DNA from: Pseudonocardia sp. CNS-139
Lineage (GTDB): Bacteria; Actinomycetota; Actinomycetes; Mycobacteriales; Pseudonocardiaceae
Assembly: GCA_001942415.1 (NCBI GenBank)
Contig: MKJX01000011.1
Coordinates: forward strand, 45,326-109,325
Length of the DNA: 64,000 nucleotides
Reading direction: 5' to 3'
This document shows, in pieces, positions 10,372 through 20,427 of this stretch. The translations under genes were made by a program, and so were the position numbers. Below the pieces are notes generated by a model that was given only the letters and a program-made list of their open reading frames with translations, ran no database searches and was not told where the DNA came from. Position 1 is the stretch's first letter. Every line of letters starts with the position of its first letter.

Positions 10372-11577
10372 ATGGCAGCGAGTTTCGACCTCGACACCGC
10401 GACTGCGGAGTTGGCGGCGAGGACGGCGGAGTTCGTACGCAACGTCGTCGTCCCGGAGGAGACCCGCAGCGGCATGTCGCTGCATCATGCCGATGAGCAG
10501 TTGCGGCACAACCTGGTCGCGTCCGCGAAGGCGGCCGGGGTGTACGGCCCGCACGTGCCGAAGGAGTTCGGCGGGCACGAACTGTCGCTGCGCCGGCTGG
10601 CCGCCGTGTTCGAGGAAGCCGGCCGCTCGCTGCTCGGGCCCTTGGCGATTCAGGCGCAAGCTCCGGACGAGGGCAACATCAACCTGCTCGACAAGGTGGC
10701 CAACGCCGAGCAGCGGCAGCGCTACCTCGCGCCGCTGGCAACGGGGGAGATCCGGTCGTGCATCGTCATGACCGAACCCGACGGCGCGGGTTCCGATCCG
10801 AACGCACTCGCCACGACCGCTCGGCGCACCGACCGGGGCTGGGTGATCAACGGCCGCAAGTGGTTCATCAGCGGGGCACACGGTGCGTCGTTCGGCATCG
10901 TGCTGGCTCGCACCAGCGGGAAGCCGGGCGCCGTGGCGGCGCCACGATGTTCCTCGTCGACTTCGACACGCCCGGACTGAAGGAGGCGCGGGTGATCGAC
11001 AGCCTCGACGAGGGGTACTTCGGCGGGCACAGCGAGTTGGTCTTCACCGACGTGGAGATCGGCGACGAGGCGGTGCTGGGTGAGGTCGACCTGGGGTTGC
11101 GGTACGCGCAGGTGCGCCTGGGACCTGCTCGCATGACGCACTGCATGCGCTGGCTCGGCGTTGCCCAGCGATCTCAGGAGATCGCGATCGAACGTGCGAC
11201 CCGTCGCGAGATCTTCGGGTCGAAGCTCGCAGAGCTCGGGATGGTGCAGCAGCTGATCGCGGACAACGAGATCGACTTGGAGGCGAGTCGCGCGTTGCTC
11301 TATCGCACCTGCGCGGAACTCGACAGCGGTGCCACCGCGACCCGGTCCACGTCGATCACCAAGACCTTCGTGTCCGAGGCGCTCGGTCGCGTGGTCGACC
11401 GAGCTGTGCAGATCTGCGGTGCGCTCCGGCATCTCGTACGACATCCCGCTGTCCAGGTTCTACCGGGAGCTTCGGCCCTTCCGCGTCTACGACGGACCGT
11501 CCGAAGTGCACCGCTGGGCGATCGCGCGGCGCGCGGTGGCCCGGTTCGAGGCCATGACGGCGGACGGTACTCGATGA
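10372..11577 (+). CDS. Acyl-CoA dehydrogenase (two frame breaks)
   Basis: Flavin enzyme introducing an alpha-beta double bond in an acyl-CoA. The family blocks are in order: KEFGGHELSLRRLA, SCIVMTEPDGAGSDPNA (FAD/substrate loop), INGRKWFISGA, FLVDFDTPGLK, and C-terminal RPFRVYDGPSEVHRWAIAR. The last differs from the classical EGTNEI catalytic loop and resembles the ACAD10/11-like branch. A base is lost near 10940 and gained near 11427. Corrected length is 401 residues. GGAGG sits 6 bases before ATG 10372. It overlaps the acyl-CoA ligase gene downstream, suggesting a CoA thioester pathway for the same acid. Confidence 0.85.
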
Positions 11578-13689
11578 GCGGTGACGCGCGGTTGCTTCTG
11601 GACCGGCTCTTGCGGCCGCGCAGCATCGCTCTGATCGGGGCATCGGACAACCCGGTGAAGCTCACCGGACGGCCGATCGAGTACTTGAAGCGGTTCGGCT
11701 ACCAGGGCCGGATCATTCCGGTCAACCCCGCGCGGGAGACGGTTCAGGGGCTGCCCGCATTTCGCGACATCGCCGCGTCGACGGGCCGATCGATCTCGCG
11801 TTGATCGGCGTTGCCGCGGACCGGACCCCGGACGCGTTGCGTGCCTGTGCGGCCAAGGGCGTGCCGGTTGCGATCGCGTACGCCTCGGGCTTCGCCGAGA
11901 TCGGGCCGCAGGGAGCGGCGCTGCAGACGGAGCTTGCCGAGATCTGCCGGGAGACCGGCATCCGCCTGCTGGGACCGAACTGCCTGGGCCTCATCGCCGC
12001 GCGCGACGCCGTCACCGTGACGTTCTCCTCGTCCTTGGACGAAGGCGACTCATTGGCTTCCGGCCCAGTCGGATTCGTCAGTCAGAGCGGCGCCTTCGGC
12101 ACCTCGATCATGAGCCGGTTGCGGGACGCCGGGATCGGCGTCAGCGCCTACGTCAACACCGGCAACGAGGCCGACCTCGATGCTGCGGAGATCCTGACGG
12201 CCCTCACTCTGGACGACGACGTTTCGGTCCTCCTCGCCTATCTCGAGGGCGTCCGCGACGGTGACCGGTTCGTCCGGATGGCTCGACGGGCCGCTGAGGT
12301 CGGCAAGCCTCTGGTGGTGGTGAAGGTCGGCCGTTCGGCGGCCGGGGCACGAGCGGTCAGCTCGCACACCGGGTCACTGGCCGGAGAGGACGCGGTCTTC
12401 GACTCGGTTGCCGGTCAGTTCGGTGTGCTGCGTGTGGACGGCGTGGAACCGATGCTGGACCTCGCCCAGCTTCTGGCCACCGGCCGGCGGATGCGTGGAC
12501 CGAACCTGGCGGTTCTGAGCATCTCCGGTGGCGCCGGTGTCCTGACAACGGACGCCGCCGAGGCGAACGGGCTCGTGGTGGCACCGTGGGACGAGACGTG
12601 GCAGGCGCGGATGGCGGACGTCATTCCGCCATTCGGTTCACCGGTGAACCCGATCGATGTCACCGCGTCACTCATCAGCGAGCCTGACCTGCTGGGACGT
12701 GCCCTCGACCTGGCGCTGGAGCATCCCGGCACCGATGCCATCGTCGTGGTGCTCACCAACGTGGAGAGGGGTTCGAACGCCGTCGTCGAGGCACTGCGCG
12801 AGGCGGCCGACCGCACGGCGAAGCCGCTCGTGGTGGTCTGGATCGGTGGTAGCGGACGTCCGGCACAGACGCTGACCGCAGCCGGCGTGCCCACCTACCG
12901 GGACCCACAGCGTGCGGTCGCCGCACTTGCCGCGCTGTCGGGTTACCACGATCGGCCGCCGCTGCCGGCGACGCCGGAGTTCGACGACATCGATCCGGCC
13001 GCGGCTCGTGCCGTCATCGACAAGGCGCACGCCGCGGGGCGAGTACAGCTGGACGAACTCGAGTCTGCGCAGGTGCTGGCCGCCTACGGCATCCCCATGG
13101 CGGCGGCGCTTCCCGCGGACACGCCCGCCGGGGCGGCGGAGGCCGCCGCACGTCTCGGATTCCCCGTCGCGGTGAAGATTCTGTCGGCTGCTGTCGGTCA
13201 CAAGAGCGAGCTCGGCGGGGTCCGGCTGAGTCTCACCGATGCCCCGGCAGTCGAGAACGCAACGCGCGAGGTCCTCGAGGCTGCGGCGGACGCAGGAGTG
13301 GACGATGCCCGCGTCCTGGTGCAGCGCATGGCTGCGGCGGGCCGGGAGATGGCGCTGGGGGCCAAGAACGACCCGACGTTCGGCCCCGTCGTCCTGGCCG
13401 GATCGGGGGGAGTCCTGATCGAGCTGATCGAGGACCGCTCTCTCGCGCTCGCCCGGTTGACCCCCGGTCGGCCGAGCGGCTGATCTCGAGCCTGCGCGGA
13501 GCGCGACTGCTGGCGGGATATCGCGGCGGGCGTCCGCTCGACCGGTCGGCGCTGTCGGAGGCGCTCAGCCGGCTCTCGATCCTGGCGGCCGACCTCGCAG
13601 CCGAGATCGCGGAGATCGACATCAACCCGGTGTTCGTCCACGAGAACGGGGTGACCGGTGCCGACGCCCTCATCACTCTCCTGAGGTGA
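11574..13689 (+). CDS. ADP-forming acyl-CoA synthetase (two frame breaks)
   Basis: 705 residues after correction, fused alpha-beta form. The order is a CoA-binding domain (RSIALIGASDNPVKLTGRP), a succinyl-CoA-ligase-like region (FVSQSGAFGTSIMSRL; SSHTGSLAGEDAVFDSV containing the phosphorylated His) and a C-terminal ATP-grasp domain (GFPVAVKILSAAVGHKSELGGV, EMALGAKNDPTFGPVV). It activates a carboxylic acid to its CoA ester with ATP giving ADP. Bases are missing near 11785 and 13475; the corrected tail ends IDINPVFVHENGVTGADALITLLR. Its ATG overlaps the dehydrogenase stop (ATGA). Confidence 0.88.
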
Positions 13690-13695
13690 CCGACG

Positions 13696-14703
13696 GTGCG
13701 TACATGGGAGATCTGGCGGCTGTCGGACGAGCCCGCAGCGGCATTGCGTGTGGTGGACCTGCCGCCGGTGGCGCCTCCTGGGCCCGGGCAGGTGGCCGTC
13801 GACGTCGACGCGGTCGCTGTGGGGTTCCCCGACCTCCTGCTCAGCCAGGGGCAGTACCACGAGAAGCCGGAACTGCCGTTCGTCCCTGGTGGAGAAGGCG
13901 TCGGTACCGTCGTGGCGGTGGGGAAGGGGGTTCCCGCCGAGGTGCTGGGCCGGCGGCATGTCCTGACACGTTCCGGCGCGCTCCGGGGTCTGCTGAGCGA
14001 GCAGGTCACGCTGGACGCCGACGAGCTGCTGCCGGTCCCGGATGCCATGCCCGATGCCGTCGCGGCCTCGCTGTTCGTCGCCTACCAGACTGCGTACCTT
14101 GCGTTGTTCCGGCGACGTAAGGGTGATGTGCAGGCCGGGGAGACCCTGCTGGTCCACGGGGCGACGGGCGGCGTCGGCAGCGCCGCGGTCGAGCTGGGAA
14201 AAGCAGCCGGCGCCCGGGTCATCGCGGTCGTCCGCGGTGCTGCCAAAGTCGACCGAGCGCGGCGGCTCGGAGCGGACGTGGTGATCGACAGCTCTGCGGA
14301 GACGATCGAGCATCGAGTCCTGCACGAGACCTGCGGACGCGGGGTGGACGTGGTGTTCGATCCGGTGGGCGGTCCGGCTTTCGAGGCATCGCGCCGTTGT
14401 ATGGCCGTGGAGGGCCGGTTGCTGGTCATCGGGTTCGCAAGCGGCGAAAGAGCTGCGGCGCCGGTGAACCACGCACTGGTGAAGAACTACTCCGTGATCG
14501 GATTCCGGACACGTCCCTTTCGGCTTGACCCGGCGTACCGCCGTGACGTGCACGACCGGCTGCTCGCCCACTACGAGCGCGGCGAGATCAGCCCGGTGGT
14601 CGAAACGGTTGGTTTCGAAGCCGTTCCCTCGGCGTTGTCCAGGCTCCGTGATCGGACAACGGTCGGCCGGATCGTGGTGGATGTACGGGGAGCCCGCCGT
14701 TGA
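13696..14703 (+). CDS. MDR-superfamily NADPH:quinone oxidoreductase-like protein
   Basis: 335 residues, intact. A GroES-like N-terminal domain is followed by a Rossmann domain with LVHGATGGVGSAAVELGKAAGARVIAVV split by the usual Gly-rich turn. The C-terminal block SALSRLRDRTTVGRIVVDV is typical of zinc-free quinone oxidoreductases. No CxxC-rich structural zinc loop is seen. GTG at 13696 lies 6 bases after the preceding stop, so it is the last gene of the acyl-CoA operon. Substrate unknown; an enoyl-CoA or quinone reductase role is possible. Confidence 0.82.
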   Translation: MRTWEIWRLSDEPAAALRVVDLPPVAPPGPGQVAVDVDAVAVGFPDLLLSQGQYHEKPELPFVPGGEGVGTVVAVGKGVPAEVLGRRHVLTRSGALRGLLSEQVTLDADELLPVPDAMPDAVAASLFVAYQTAYLALFRRRKGDVQAGETLLVHGATGGVGSAAVELGKAAGARVIAVVRGAAKVDRARRLGADVVIDSSAETIEHRVLHETCGRGVDVVFDPVGGPAFEASRRCMAVEGRLLVIGFASGERAAAPVNHALVKNYSVIGFRTRPFRLDPAYRRDVHDRLLAHYERGEISPVVETVGFEAVPSALSRLRDRTTVGRIVVDVRGARR

Positions 14704-14740
14704 GCGCTCGGCCGCGGCGGCACCGCGGTGTGGCCGTTGC

Positions 14741-16375
14741 TCAGCTCGCCGCGGTCGCGTCGAGCAGTTCCAGCGTGCGCACGGCGAGCTCGACGGGGAA
14801 ACGGCTGTCGGGGTTCTGCAGGTCGACTCCGAGAATGTGGGAGATGCGCTTCAGCCGATAACGCACGGTGTTCTCGTGCACGTACAGCGCGACCGCCGTC
14901 CGGGCGCGGTGCCGGTCGTTGGCCAGCCAGGTCCGCAGGGTCCGTAGATCGTCACGGTTGTGGGCGTCGTCGGCGTCCAGCAGCGGGCGGAGGATCCATT
15001 CCGCCCGCTCGCGCAGCGTGCCGGCATCGGAAGCCGGAGCCAGCAGCTGCCACATTTTGAGATCCGACGCCGTCATGACCCGGCTCTGCCTGGCGCGAGC
15101 GATCTGGATGGCGAGCTCGGCGTCCGCACGGCTGCGCCGGTAGTCGGACGGCACCTCGCAGACGCGGCCGACCCCTGCGACGAGTGCCGCACCGCTGCGG
15201 GGACCGGATGCCTCGTCCAGCAGCGCCTCGATCGACGCCTCGGTCGCGTCGGTCGCGGGCACCAACGTCCAGACGTCGGCCTTGACCGGAATGATCGGTC
15301 CGGCTCCCGGGCGGCGCCGGATCGCGGCATCGAGGGCGCGGACGACCTCCACCGACAGCGGAGCGGCGGTCCCGGGCTCGGTCGCCAGGCCGATTCGTAC
15401 GACCGCCCGCGGGGAGCGCAGGTCGAACCCGAGCAGGCCGGCGCGTTGGCTGAGCTCGGCGGGATCAGTGGTGTCGGACAGCAGTTCCACCACGAAGTCG
15501 GCCTGGAGTTGCAGCGCGGTGATCTCCCGCTCCCGTCGGCGTGCGAGGTCGAGTGCGAAGATGTTGGCGAACAACTGCGCGGCTTCGTCGCTCAACCCTT
15601 CGCCCCGCACCTCGAAACGGCCCAGCGTCGAGTGTTCGGCCCGCAGGTCGAACCCACGGGACGGAGCGTCCCCACGCGCTTCGTGCGCGGCCAGTTCCAC
15701 ACCCCCCTCTCCGCACACCCGGACCGCGCCGTCGATCATCCGCGCGACCCACGAGACCACCGGGCGAATGGCTTCGCCGGAAAGTAGCCGCTGAGTCAGC
15801 TGGGTGAGAATCTCGCGCGTGTTGGTGATCTGCTCGATCCCGTGACGGGCCAGCGCGCCGGCGATCACGGCAGCCGCGGTCGCCGCGAACCCCTCCGCGA
15901 CCGGGAGGTCGTCCTCGCTGAAGCGACGCGTGGACCTGGAACCCCAGTAGAGCACCGCCGGCCGGGCGAGCGGGAGCGGTACGGCGATACCCGAGCGCAG
16001 CTTCTCGACGTCGACGATGCTCTTGAACCTCGGCGATCGACGAGGATCTCGACGGTAGTCGCGGATGATGGTGCTCTGGCCGGTGGCTGCGACCACTCCG
16101 CCGACGCCCGCTCCGAGTTCCTGGTGCCATTCGGTGGACAGCTGGGGAACCGCGAGGCCCGTCCAGCCGGCCATTCGCAGCGTTGTGGGGCTTTCGTCAC
16201 TGGTCATCCCGATCCAGGACACCGGAACGTCGAACAACGCACACGCTGCGGCTGTCACGTGCCGGACGACCTCCTGCGGGTTGCTGCCGTGGGCGCCGAG
16301 CTGTCGAAGGACCCCCTGGATGACGCTGCGGGCGCTGGGGTCCAGTTGGACCGGAGTCCGGGCCTCATCAGTCAC
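14741..16375 (-). CDS. PucR/CdaR-type regulator with GAF sensor domain
   Basis: About 545 residues. An N-terminal GAF domain (roughly residues 25-180, with GVVAATGQSTIIRDYRRDPR) precedes a central segment. The C-terminal PucR helix-turn-helix ends with LYVHENTVRYRLKRISHILGVDL. Such proteins activate catabolic operons in response to small aromatic or purine compounds. It is divergent from the Rieske operon across 164 bases and is its likely regulator. Start choice: GTG 16375 has GGAGG 8 bases upstream; in-frame ATG codons at 16432 and 16495 lack a comparable site. No frame breaks. Confidence 0.85.
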   Translation of the reverse strand: MTDEARTPVQLDPSARSVIQGVLRQLGAHGSNPQEVVRHVTAAACALFDVPVSWIGMTSDESPTTLRMAGWTGLAVPQLSTEWHQELGAGVGGVVAATGQSTIIRDYRRDPRRSPRFKSIVDVEKLRSGIAVPLPLARPAVLYWGSRSTRRFSEDDLPVAEGFAATAAAVIAGALARHGIEQITNTREILTQLTQRLLSGEAIRPVVSWVARMIDGAVRVCGEGGVELAAHEARGDAPSRGFDLRAEHSTLGRFEVRGEGLSDEAAQLFANIFALDLARRREREITALQLQADFVVELLSDTTDPAELSQRAGLLGFDLRSPRAVVRIGLATEPGTAAPLSVEVVRALDAAIRRRPGAGPIIPVKADVWTLVPATDATEASIEALLDEASGPRSGAALVAGVGRVCEVPSDYRRSRADAELAIQIARARQSRVMTASDLKMWQLLAPASDAGTLRERAEWILRPLLDADDAHNRDDLRTLRTWLANDRHRARTAVALYVHENTVRYRLKRISHILGVDLQNPDSRFPVELAVRTLELLDATAAS

Positions 16376-16539
16376 GTCGGTCACCTCCACGGAGATCTTG
16401 CTTCCTCGTGGCTCGGTCGGGCTTGTCTGCATCCCACACTTCGGTGTCCGTCGTTGTCCAGTCGCGACATGGAACGGCGGCCCGGGTACCGACACTGTTG
16501 ACGTCCGCGGCGATTGCGTGGCGACGAGGAGGTGGGCAC

Positions 16540-17364
16540 GTGTCGTGGCTCGACGGGCAGGCGATCGTCATCACCGGCGGTGGGTCCGGGTTGGGCCGTG
16601 CTCTGGTGGAACGGTTCCTGCGGGAAGGCGCTCGGGTGGCCGTGCTGCAACGTTCGGCGGCGAAGGCGGACTCGTTGCGGACGGATTTCCCCGAGGTGCT
16701 CGTCGTCGAGGGTGACGTGCGGTCCTACGCCGACAACGCATCAGTCGTCGAACGGGCGACCGCGGTGTTCGGCAAGCTCGACTGCTTCATCGCCAATGCC
16801 GGACTGTGGGACTTCAAGCGCAGTCTGCGAGACCTGTCGCCGTCCGATCTCGACCGGGCATTCGACGAGGTGTTCGGCGTCAATGTCAAAGGCGCGCTGG
16901 CCGGGACCCGGGCGGCGGTGGACGCGCTCACCGAGAGCCGCGGCAGCGTCATCGTCTCCGGCTCGAACGCGAGTTTCTACCCCGGCGGCGGTGGGCCTCT
17001 TTACACGGCGTCGAAGCACGCTCTGATCGGCCTGGTCCGGCAGCTCGCGTACGAGTTGGCCCCCGAGATCCGGGTGAACGCGGTGGCCCCCGGATACCTG
17101 CCCTCGGATCTGCGCGGACCCGAGGCCCTGGGGCAGAACGGCCGCACGGTGCGTGAGGTCTACCCGTCCGGGGCGGAGGCGGCTCGACGCGCTCTGCTGG
17201 GGCGGGAGATCCATGCGCAGGACTACGCCGGCGCCTACGTCCTGTTGGCCTCGCGGCACAACTCGCCGACGGCGACAGGAACGATCATCGATTTGTCCGG
17301 TGTGGGTGTTCGCGGGCGCCGGGACCGTCTTCCCGCTCCGATGTCGGGAAGGGAAGGTTCGTGA
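16540..17364 (+). CDS. cis-dihydrodiol dehydrogenase (BphB/HcaB-like SDR)
   Basis: Short-chain dehydrogenase of 274 residues that re-aromatises a cis-dihydrodiol to a catechol with NAD+. The sequence WLDGQAIVITGGGSGLGRAL, DCFIANAGLWDF, YTASKHALIGLVRQLAYELAP and VNAVAPGYLPSDLRGP is the pattern of biphenyl or phenylpropionate dihydrodiol dehydrogenases, with the catalytic Tyr-x3-Lys in YTASK. GTG 16540 has GAGGAGG 7 bases upstream. It is the first gene of the operon, facing away from the PucR gene. Confidence 0.88.
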   Translation: MSWLDGQAIVITGGGSGLGRALVERFLREGARVAVLQRSAAKADSLRTDFPEVLVVEGDVRSYADNASVVERATAVFGKLDCFIANAGLWDFKRSLRDLSPSDLDRAFDEVFGVNVKGALAGTRAAVDALTESRGSVIVSGSNASFYPGGGGPLYTASKHALIGLVRQLAYELAPEIRVNAVAPGYLPSDLRGPEALGQNGRTVREVYPSGAEAARRALLGREIHAQDYAGAYVLLASRHNSPTATGTIIDLSGVGVRGRRDRLPAPMSGREGS

Positions 17365-17903
17365 TGACCGCGATGGCCGAGACCGTCCCGGACCAGGGCT
17401 TGCAATACGAGATCGAGCAGTTCCTCTACCGTGAGGCCCGGTTGCTCGACAGCTGGAAGTGGCTCGAGTGGCTGGAGTTGTTCGAGGATGACATCCGCTA
17501 CTGGTGTCCACTGCGGACGAACCGCCCGCGGCGCGAGATCGCCAAGGAACGCGGCCGGTACGGGGAGCTCAGTCACTTCGACGACGATCGGCAGTCCCTG
17601 CAGGTGCGGGTCGACCGGCTGGGCACCGGCATGGCCTGGGCCGAGGAACCACCCTCGCGAACCCGCCACCTGATCACCAACGTGATGGTGGACGGTGTCC
17701 TCCCCGGTGTGCCGGCGGAGTTCGACGTGACATCGAACTTCCTGTTGTACCGAACCAATTCCGAGACCAGCACGGACGTCTGGGCGGGGTGCCGGAGCGA
17801 CCGGCTTCGGCGCCGTGAGAACGGTTCGCTGGGCATCGCCCGCCGGACGATCATCCTCGACCAGGCCGTGCTCACCGGCAAGAACTTGAGCGTGATGTTC
17901 TGA
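17364..17903 (+). CDS. Aromatic-ring-hydroxylating dioxygenase beta subunit
   Basis: 179 residues. QYEIEQFLYREARLLDSWKWLEWLELFEDDIRYWCPLR and HLITNVMV are the hallmark of the small structural subunit of Rieske non-haem iron dioxygenases (HcaF/BphA2 type, NTF2-like fold). It forms the alpha3-beta3 terminal oxygenase with the product of the gene at 19.1 kb. Unusually, beta precedes alpha with two genes between. Its ATG shares one base with the preceding stop and its stop overlaps the next ATG. Confidence 0.88.
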   Translation: MTAMAETVPDQGLQYEIEQFLYREARLLDSWKWLEWLELFEDDIRYWCPLRTNRPRREIAKERGRYGELSHFDDDRQSLQVRVDRLGTGMAWAEEPPSRTRHLITNVMVDGVLPGVPAEFDVTSNFLLYRTNSETSTDVWAGCRSDRLRRRENGSLGIARRTIILDQAVLTGKNLSVMF

Positions 17904-18762
17904 TGACACAGGTACGTTCCCTCGCATATTTCGTCGTCCAGTCTCCGCACCTCGATGCGTGGGCGGAATTCGCTCGGGAGGTGGTCGGGGCGGAGGTGAC
18001 CCGGACGGCCGACGGCGGGGTTCGGGTGCGTTTCGACTCTCGCCTCTGGCGGTGGGCGATCGATCCGGGGCCCGACGATCGGCTGGTGGCGCTGGGCTGG
18101 GAGGTCGCGGCGGTCGGCGACCTGGATCTGCTCGCCTCGGAGATCGGCGCCGTGCGCCGGAGTTCCGAGCTGGCCGGCGAGCGGGCCGCCACCGCCCTCG
18201 CCGCGGTGACGGACGGTGCGGGCACCGTGCACGAGCTGGTGGCCGCGTCGCATCTGGATCCACGTCCTGTGACGGCGCCTACGGGTCTCGTTTCGTCGCG
18301 GACGACCTCGGCCTGGGGCACTCCGTCGTGGTCTCGCCCGACGTCGACGCGAGCCTCGCGTTCGCCACGGAGCGGCTGGGACTGCGCCTCACCGACACGA
18401 TCACCCGCCCCAAGGGGGCCGTGACCTTCCTGCACTGCAATCCGCGTCACCACAGCCTGGCCCTCGTGCAGGGACCGCCGGACGCGCCGCCGTCGCTGAA
18501 CCACGTCATGGCCCAGGTCGACAGCATCGACGCCGTCGGACAGGTCCTTGAGCGGGCGGAGCTCGCCGGAGTGCTCAGTCGCACGCTCGGTCGTCACACC
18601 AACGACGGCATGCTCAGCTTCTACTGCTGGACGCCCTCGGGGTTCGAGCTCGAGTTCGGCACCGGTGCCCGGACCATCGACCCGGCGCGCTGGCTCGTCT
18701 CCGACTATGCGGGAACGAGCACGTGGGGGCATCGCAAGCTGGACAAGAAGGTCACCCGGTGA
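17903..18762 (+). CDS. Type I extradiol catechol dioxygenase (one frame break)
   Basis: 286 residues after correction. Two tandem vicinal-oxygen-chelate domains, the active C-terminal one carrying the iron ligands in HSVVVSPDV, LNHVMAQVD and the signature YCWTPSGFELEFGTG. It cleaves a catechol next to the hydroxyl pair (2,3-dihydroxybiphenyl 1,2-dioxygenase class). One base is missing near 18280, between APTG-like text and SRFVADDLGLG. It overlaps both neighbours, so it is coupled to the ring dioxygenase and produces the substrate of the hydrolase at 20.4 kb. Confidence 0.88.
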
Positions 18763-19082
18763 GCTGGATCCGTGCTTGCGCCGCCGCGGACGTCGCAGAC
18801 GGCGAAGCGGTCTGCGTGGCCGCTGCCACAACCGGGAGTTGCCCGATCGCTGTCTGGAACAGCGGTGGTGAGTTCATGGCCACCGCGGACACCTGCACCC
18901 ATGAGGACGCGTCACTGGCCGAGAACGGCTACCTCGATGACGGGACCATTGAATGCGGGCTGCACTTGGCTCGGTTCGAGGCCGCGACCGGCAAGGCTCT
19001 GTCCTATCCGGCCGAGGTCGATCTGACGACGTACGCGGTGAAAGTGGAGAACGGGGATGTGTTCGTGGACGTGGCATCATGA
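18759..19082 (+). CDS. Rieske ferredoxin component of the ring dioxygenase
   Basis: 107 residues. The Rieske motif is complete: CTH (about residue 45) and CGLH about 19 residues later, both within a small beta-sandwich protein. It shuttles electrons from a reductase to the terminal oxygenase. GTG 18759 overlaps the extradiol dioxygenase stop; its own stop overlaps the alpha-subunit ATG. Its place between dioxygenase genes supports the assignment. Confidence 0.9.
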   Translation: MSWIRACAAADVADGEAVCVAAATTGSCPIAVWNSGGEFMATADTCTHEDASLAENGYLDDGTIECGLHLARFEAATGKALSYPAEVDLTTYAVKVENGDVFVDVAS

Positions 19083-20427
19083 CCGTCGATCTGAGCCCGC
19101 TCATCGATGTCGACCGCGGTCTGATCTCGCGCGAGGTCTTCACCGACGCCGCGGTTTACGAGCAGGAGCTGCAGCAGATCTTCGCCCGCTGCTGGTTGTT
19201 CCTGTGCCACGAGACGCAGCTGACCAGGCCGGGAGACTTCTTCACGACCTACATGGGCGAGGACCCCGTGATCGTGGTTCGCCGCCGGGACGGCACGCTG
19301 GGGTGTTACCTCAACAGCTGCCGGCACCGCGGAATGCGGGTCTGCAGGGCGGACGCCGGCAACGCGAAGGTGTTCACCTGCACCTATCACGGCTGGTCCT
19401 ACGACACACAGGGCCGGCTGAAGAACGTGCCCTACGAGCGCGAGGCCTACTACGACGAGATCGACAAGTCGAAGTGGGGCTTGACCGAGGTCGCGCAGCT
19501 GGACACCTACAAGGGCCTGGTGTTCGCCACGTGGGATCCCGCGGCACCTCCGTTCCAGGACTACCTCGGCGACTTCCGCTGGTACCTCGACGCGTTGGTC
19601 GATCGAAGGGCGGGCGGCACCGAGGTCGTGGGTGGAGTTCAGCGGTGGCGGTTCAAGGGCAACTGGAAGCTGGCCGCCGAACAGTTCGCATCCGACAACT
19701 ACCACGCTCCGGCAAGCCATGCTTCCGCGGTTGCGGCCCTCACCAAGAACGTCGACAAGGAGGTCGCGCGGCTGGGCAAGAACGACGGCGCCCAGTTCTC
19801 CTCCGACCTGGGGCACGCCACCGGCTTCTCGCTCGGCAAGAACCTCGAGCACAAGCTGCTCGGGCGGGGGTTCCCGCGTGTACTGGTCGACTACCAGCTG
19901 TCGGTCTGGGACGAGGTGGTGGAACGCCTCGGCGAGCAGCGGTTCATCGGTCCGGCCACGAGCGGGCACGCGAACGTGTTTCCGAACTTCGCCTACCTAC
20001 CGGGATTCCAGACGATGCGGGTGTGGCATCCGAAGGGGCCGGACGAGATGGAGGTCTACGCCTGGGTCCTGGTTGATCGAGACGCTCCGCAGGACGTCAA
20101 GGATGCGCAACGACGTTTCGCTCAGCTCACGTTCGGGGCCTCGGGTGCCTTGAACAGGACGATGGCGAGAACTGGGCGGAGATCCAGCGCAACCTGCGTG
20201 GTGCCATCACCCGGCGGGAGCCGTTCAACTACCAGATGGGCCTCGGTCACGAATGGTCCGACGACGACCGCTATCCGGGTCGGATGGGCTGGTACGCCTC
20301 CGAGCAGGCGGCCCGGGCCTTCTACCGCCGGTACTGCCAGCTGATGGAGTCCGAGACGTTCCCGGCTGAACCACCCGAGGGCCCGGCGGTGCGTTCCGGT
20401 CGTCCTGACCCGGAAGGAGCACGATGA
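19079..20427 (+). CDS. Aromatic-ring-hydroxylating dioxygenase alpha subunit (one frame break)
   Basis: 449 residues after correction. The N-terminal Rieske domain has CRHRGMRVC and CTYHGWSYD. The catalytic domain has the mononuclear iron motif ASDNYHAPASH (Asp-x2-His-x4-His spacing) near residue 210. It inserts both atoms of O2 into an aromatic ring to give a cis-dihydrodiol; the substrate is not readable but neighbours resemble phenylpropionate and biphenyl systems. One base is missing near 20152; the corrected tail contains GLGHEWSDDDRYPGRMGWYASEQ-type text and ends at 20427, overlapping the hydrolase ATG. Confidence 0.9.

Noticed and set aside
14704..14740. GC-rich hairpin between the quinone-oxidoreductase and PucR genes as terminator
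   Set aside because: Pairing is short and ambiguous in this composition; not strong enough to call.
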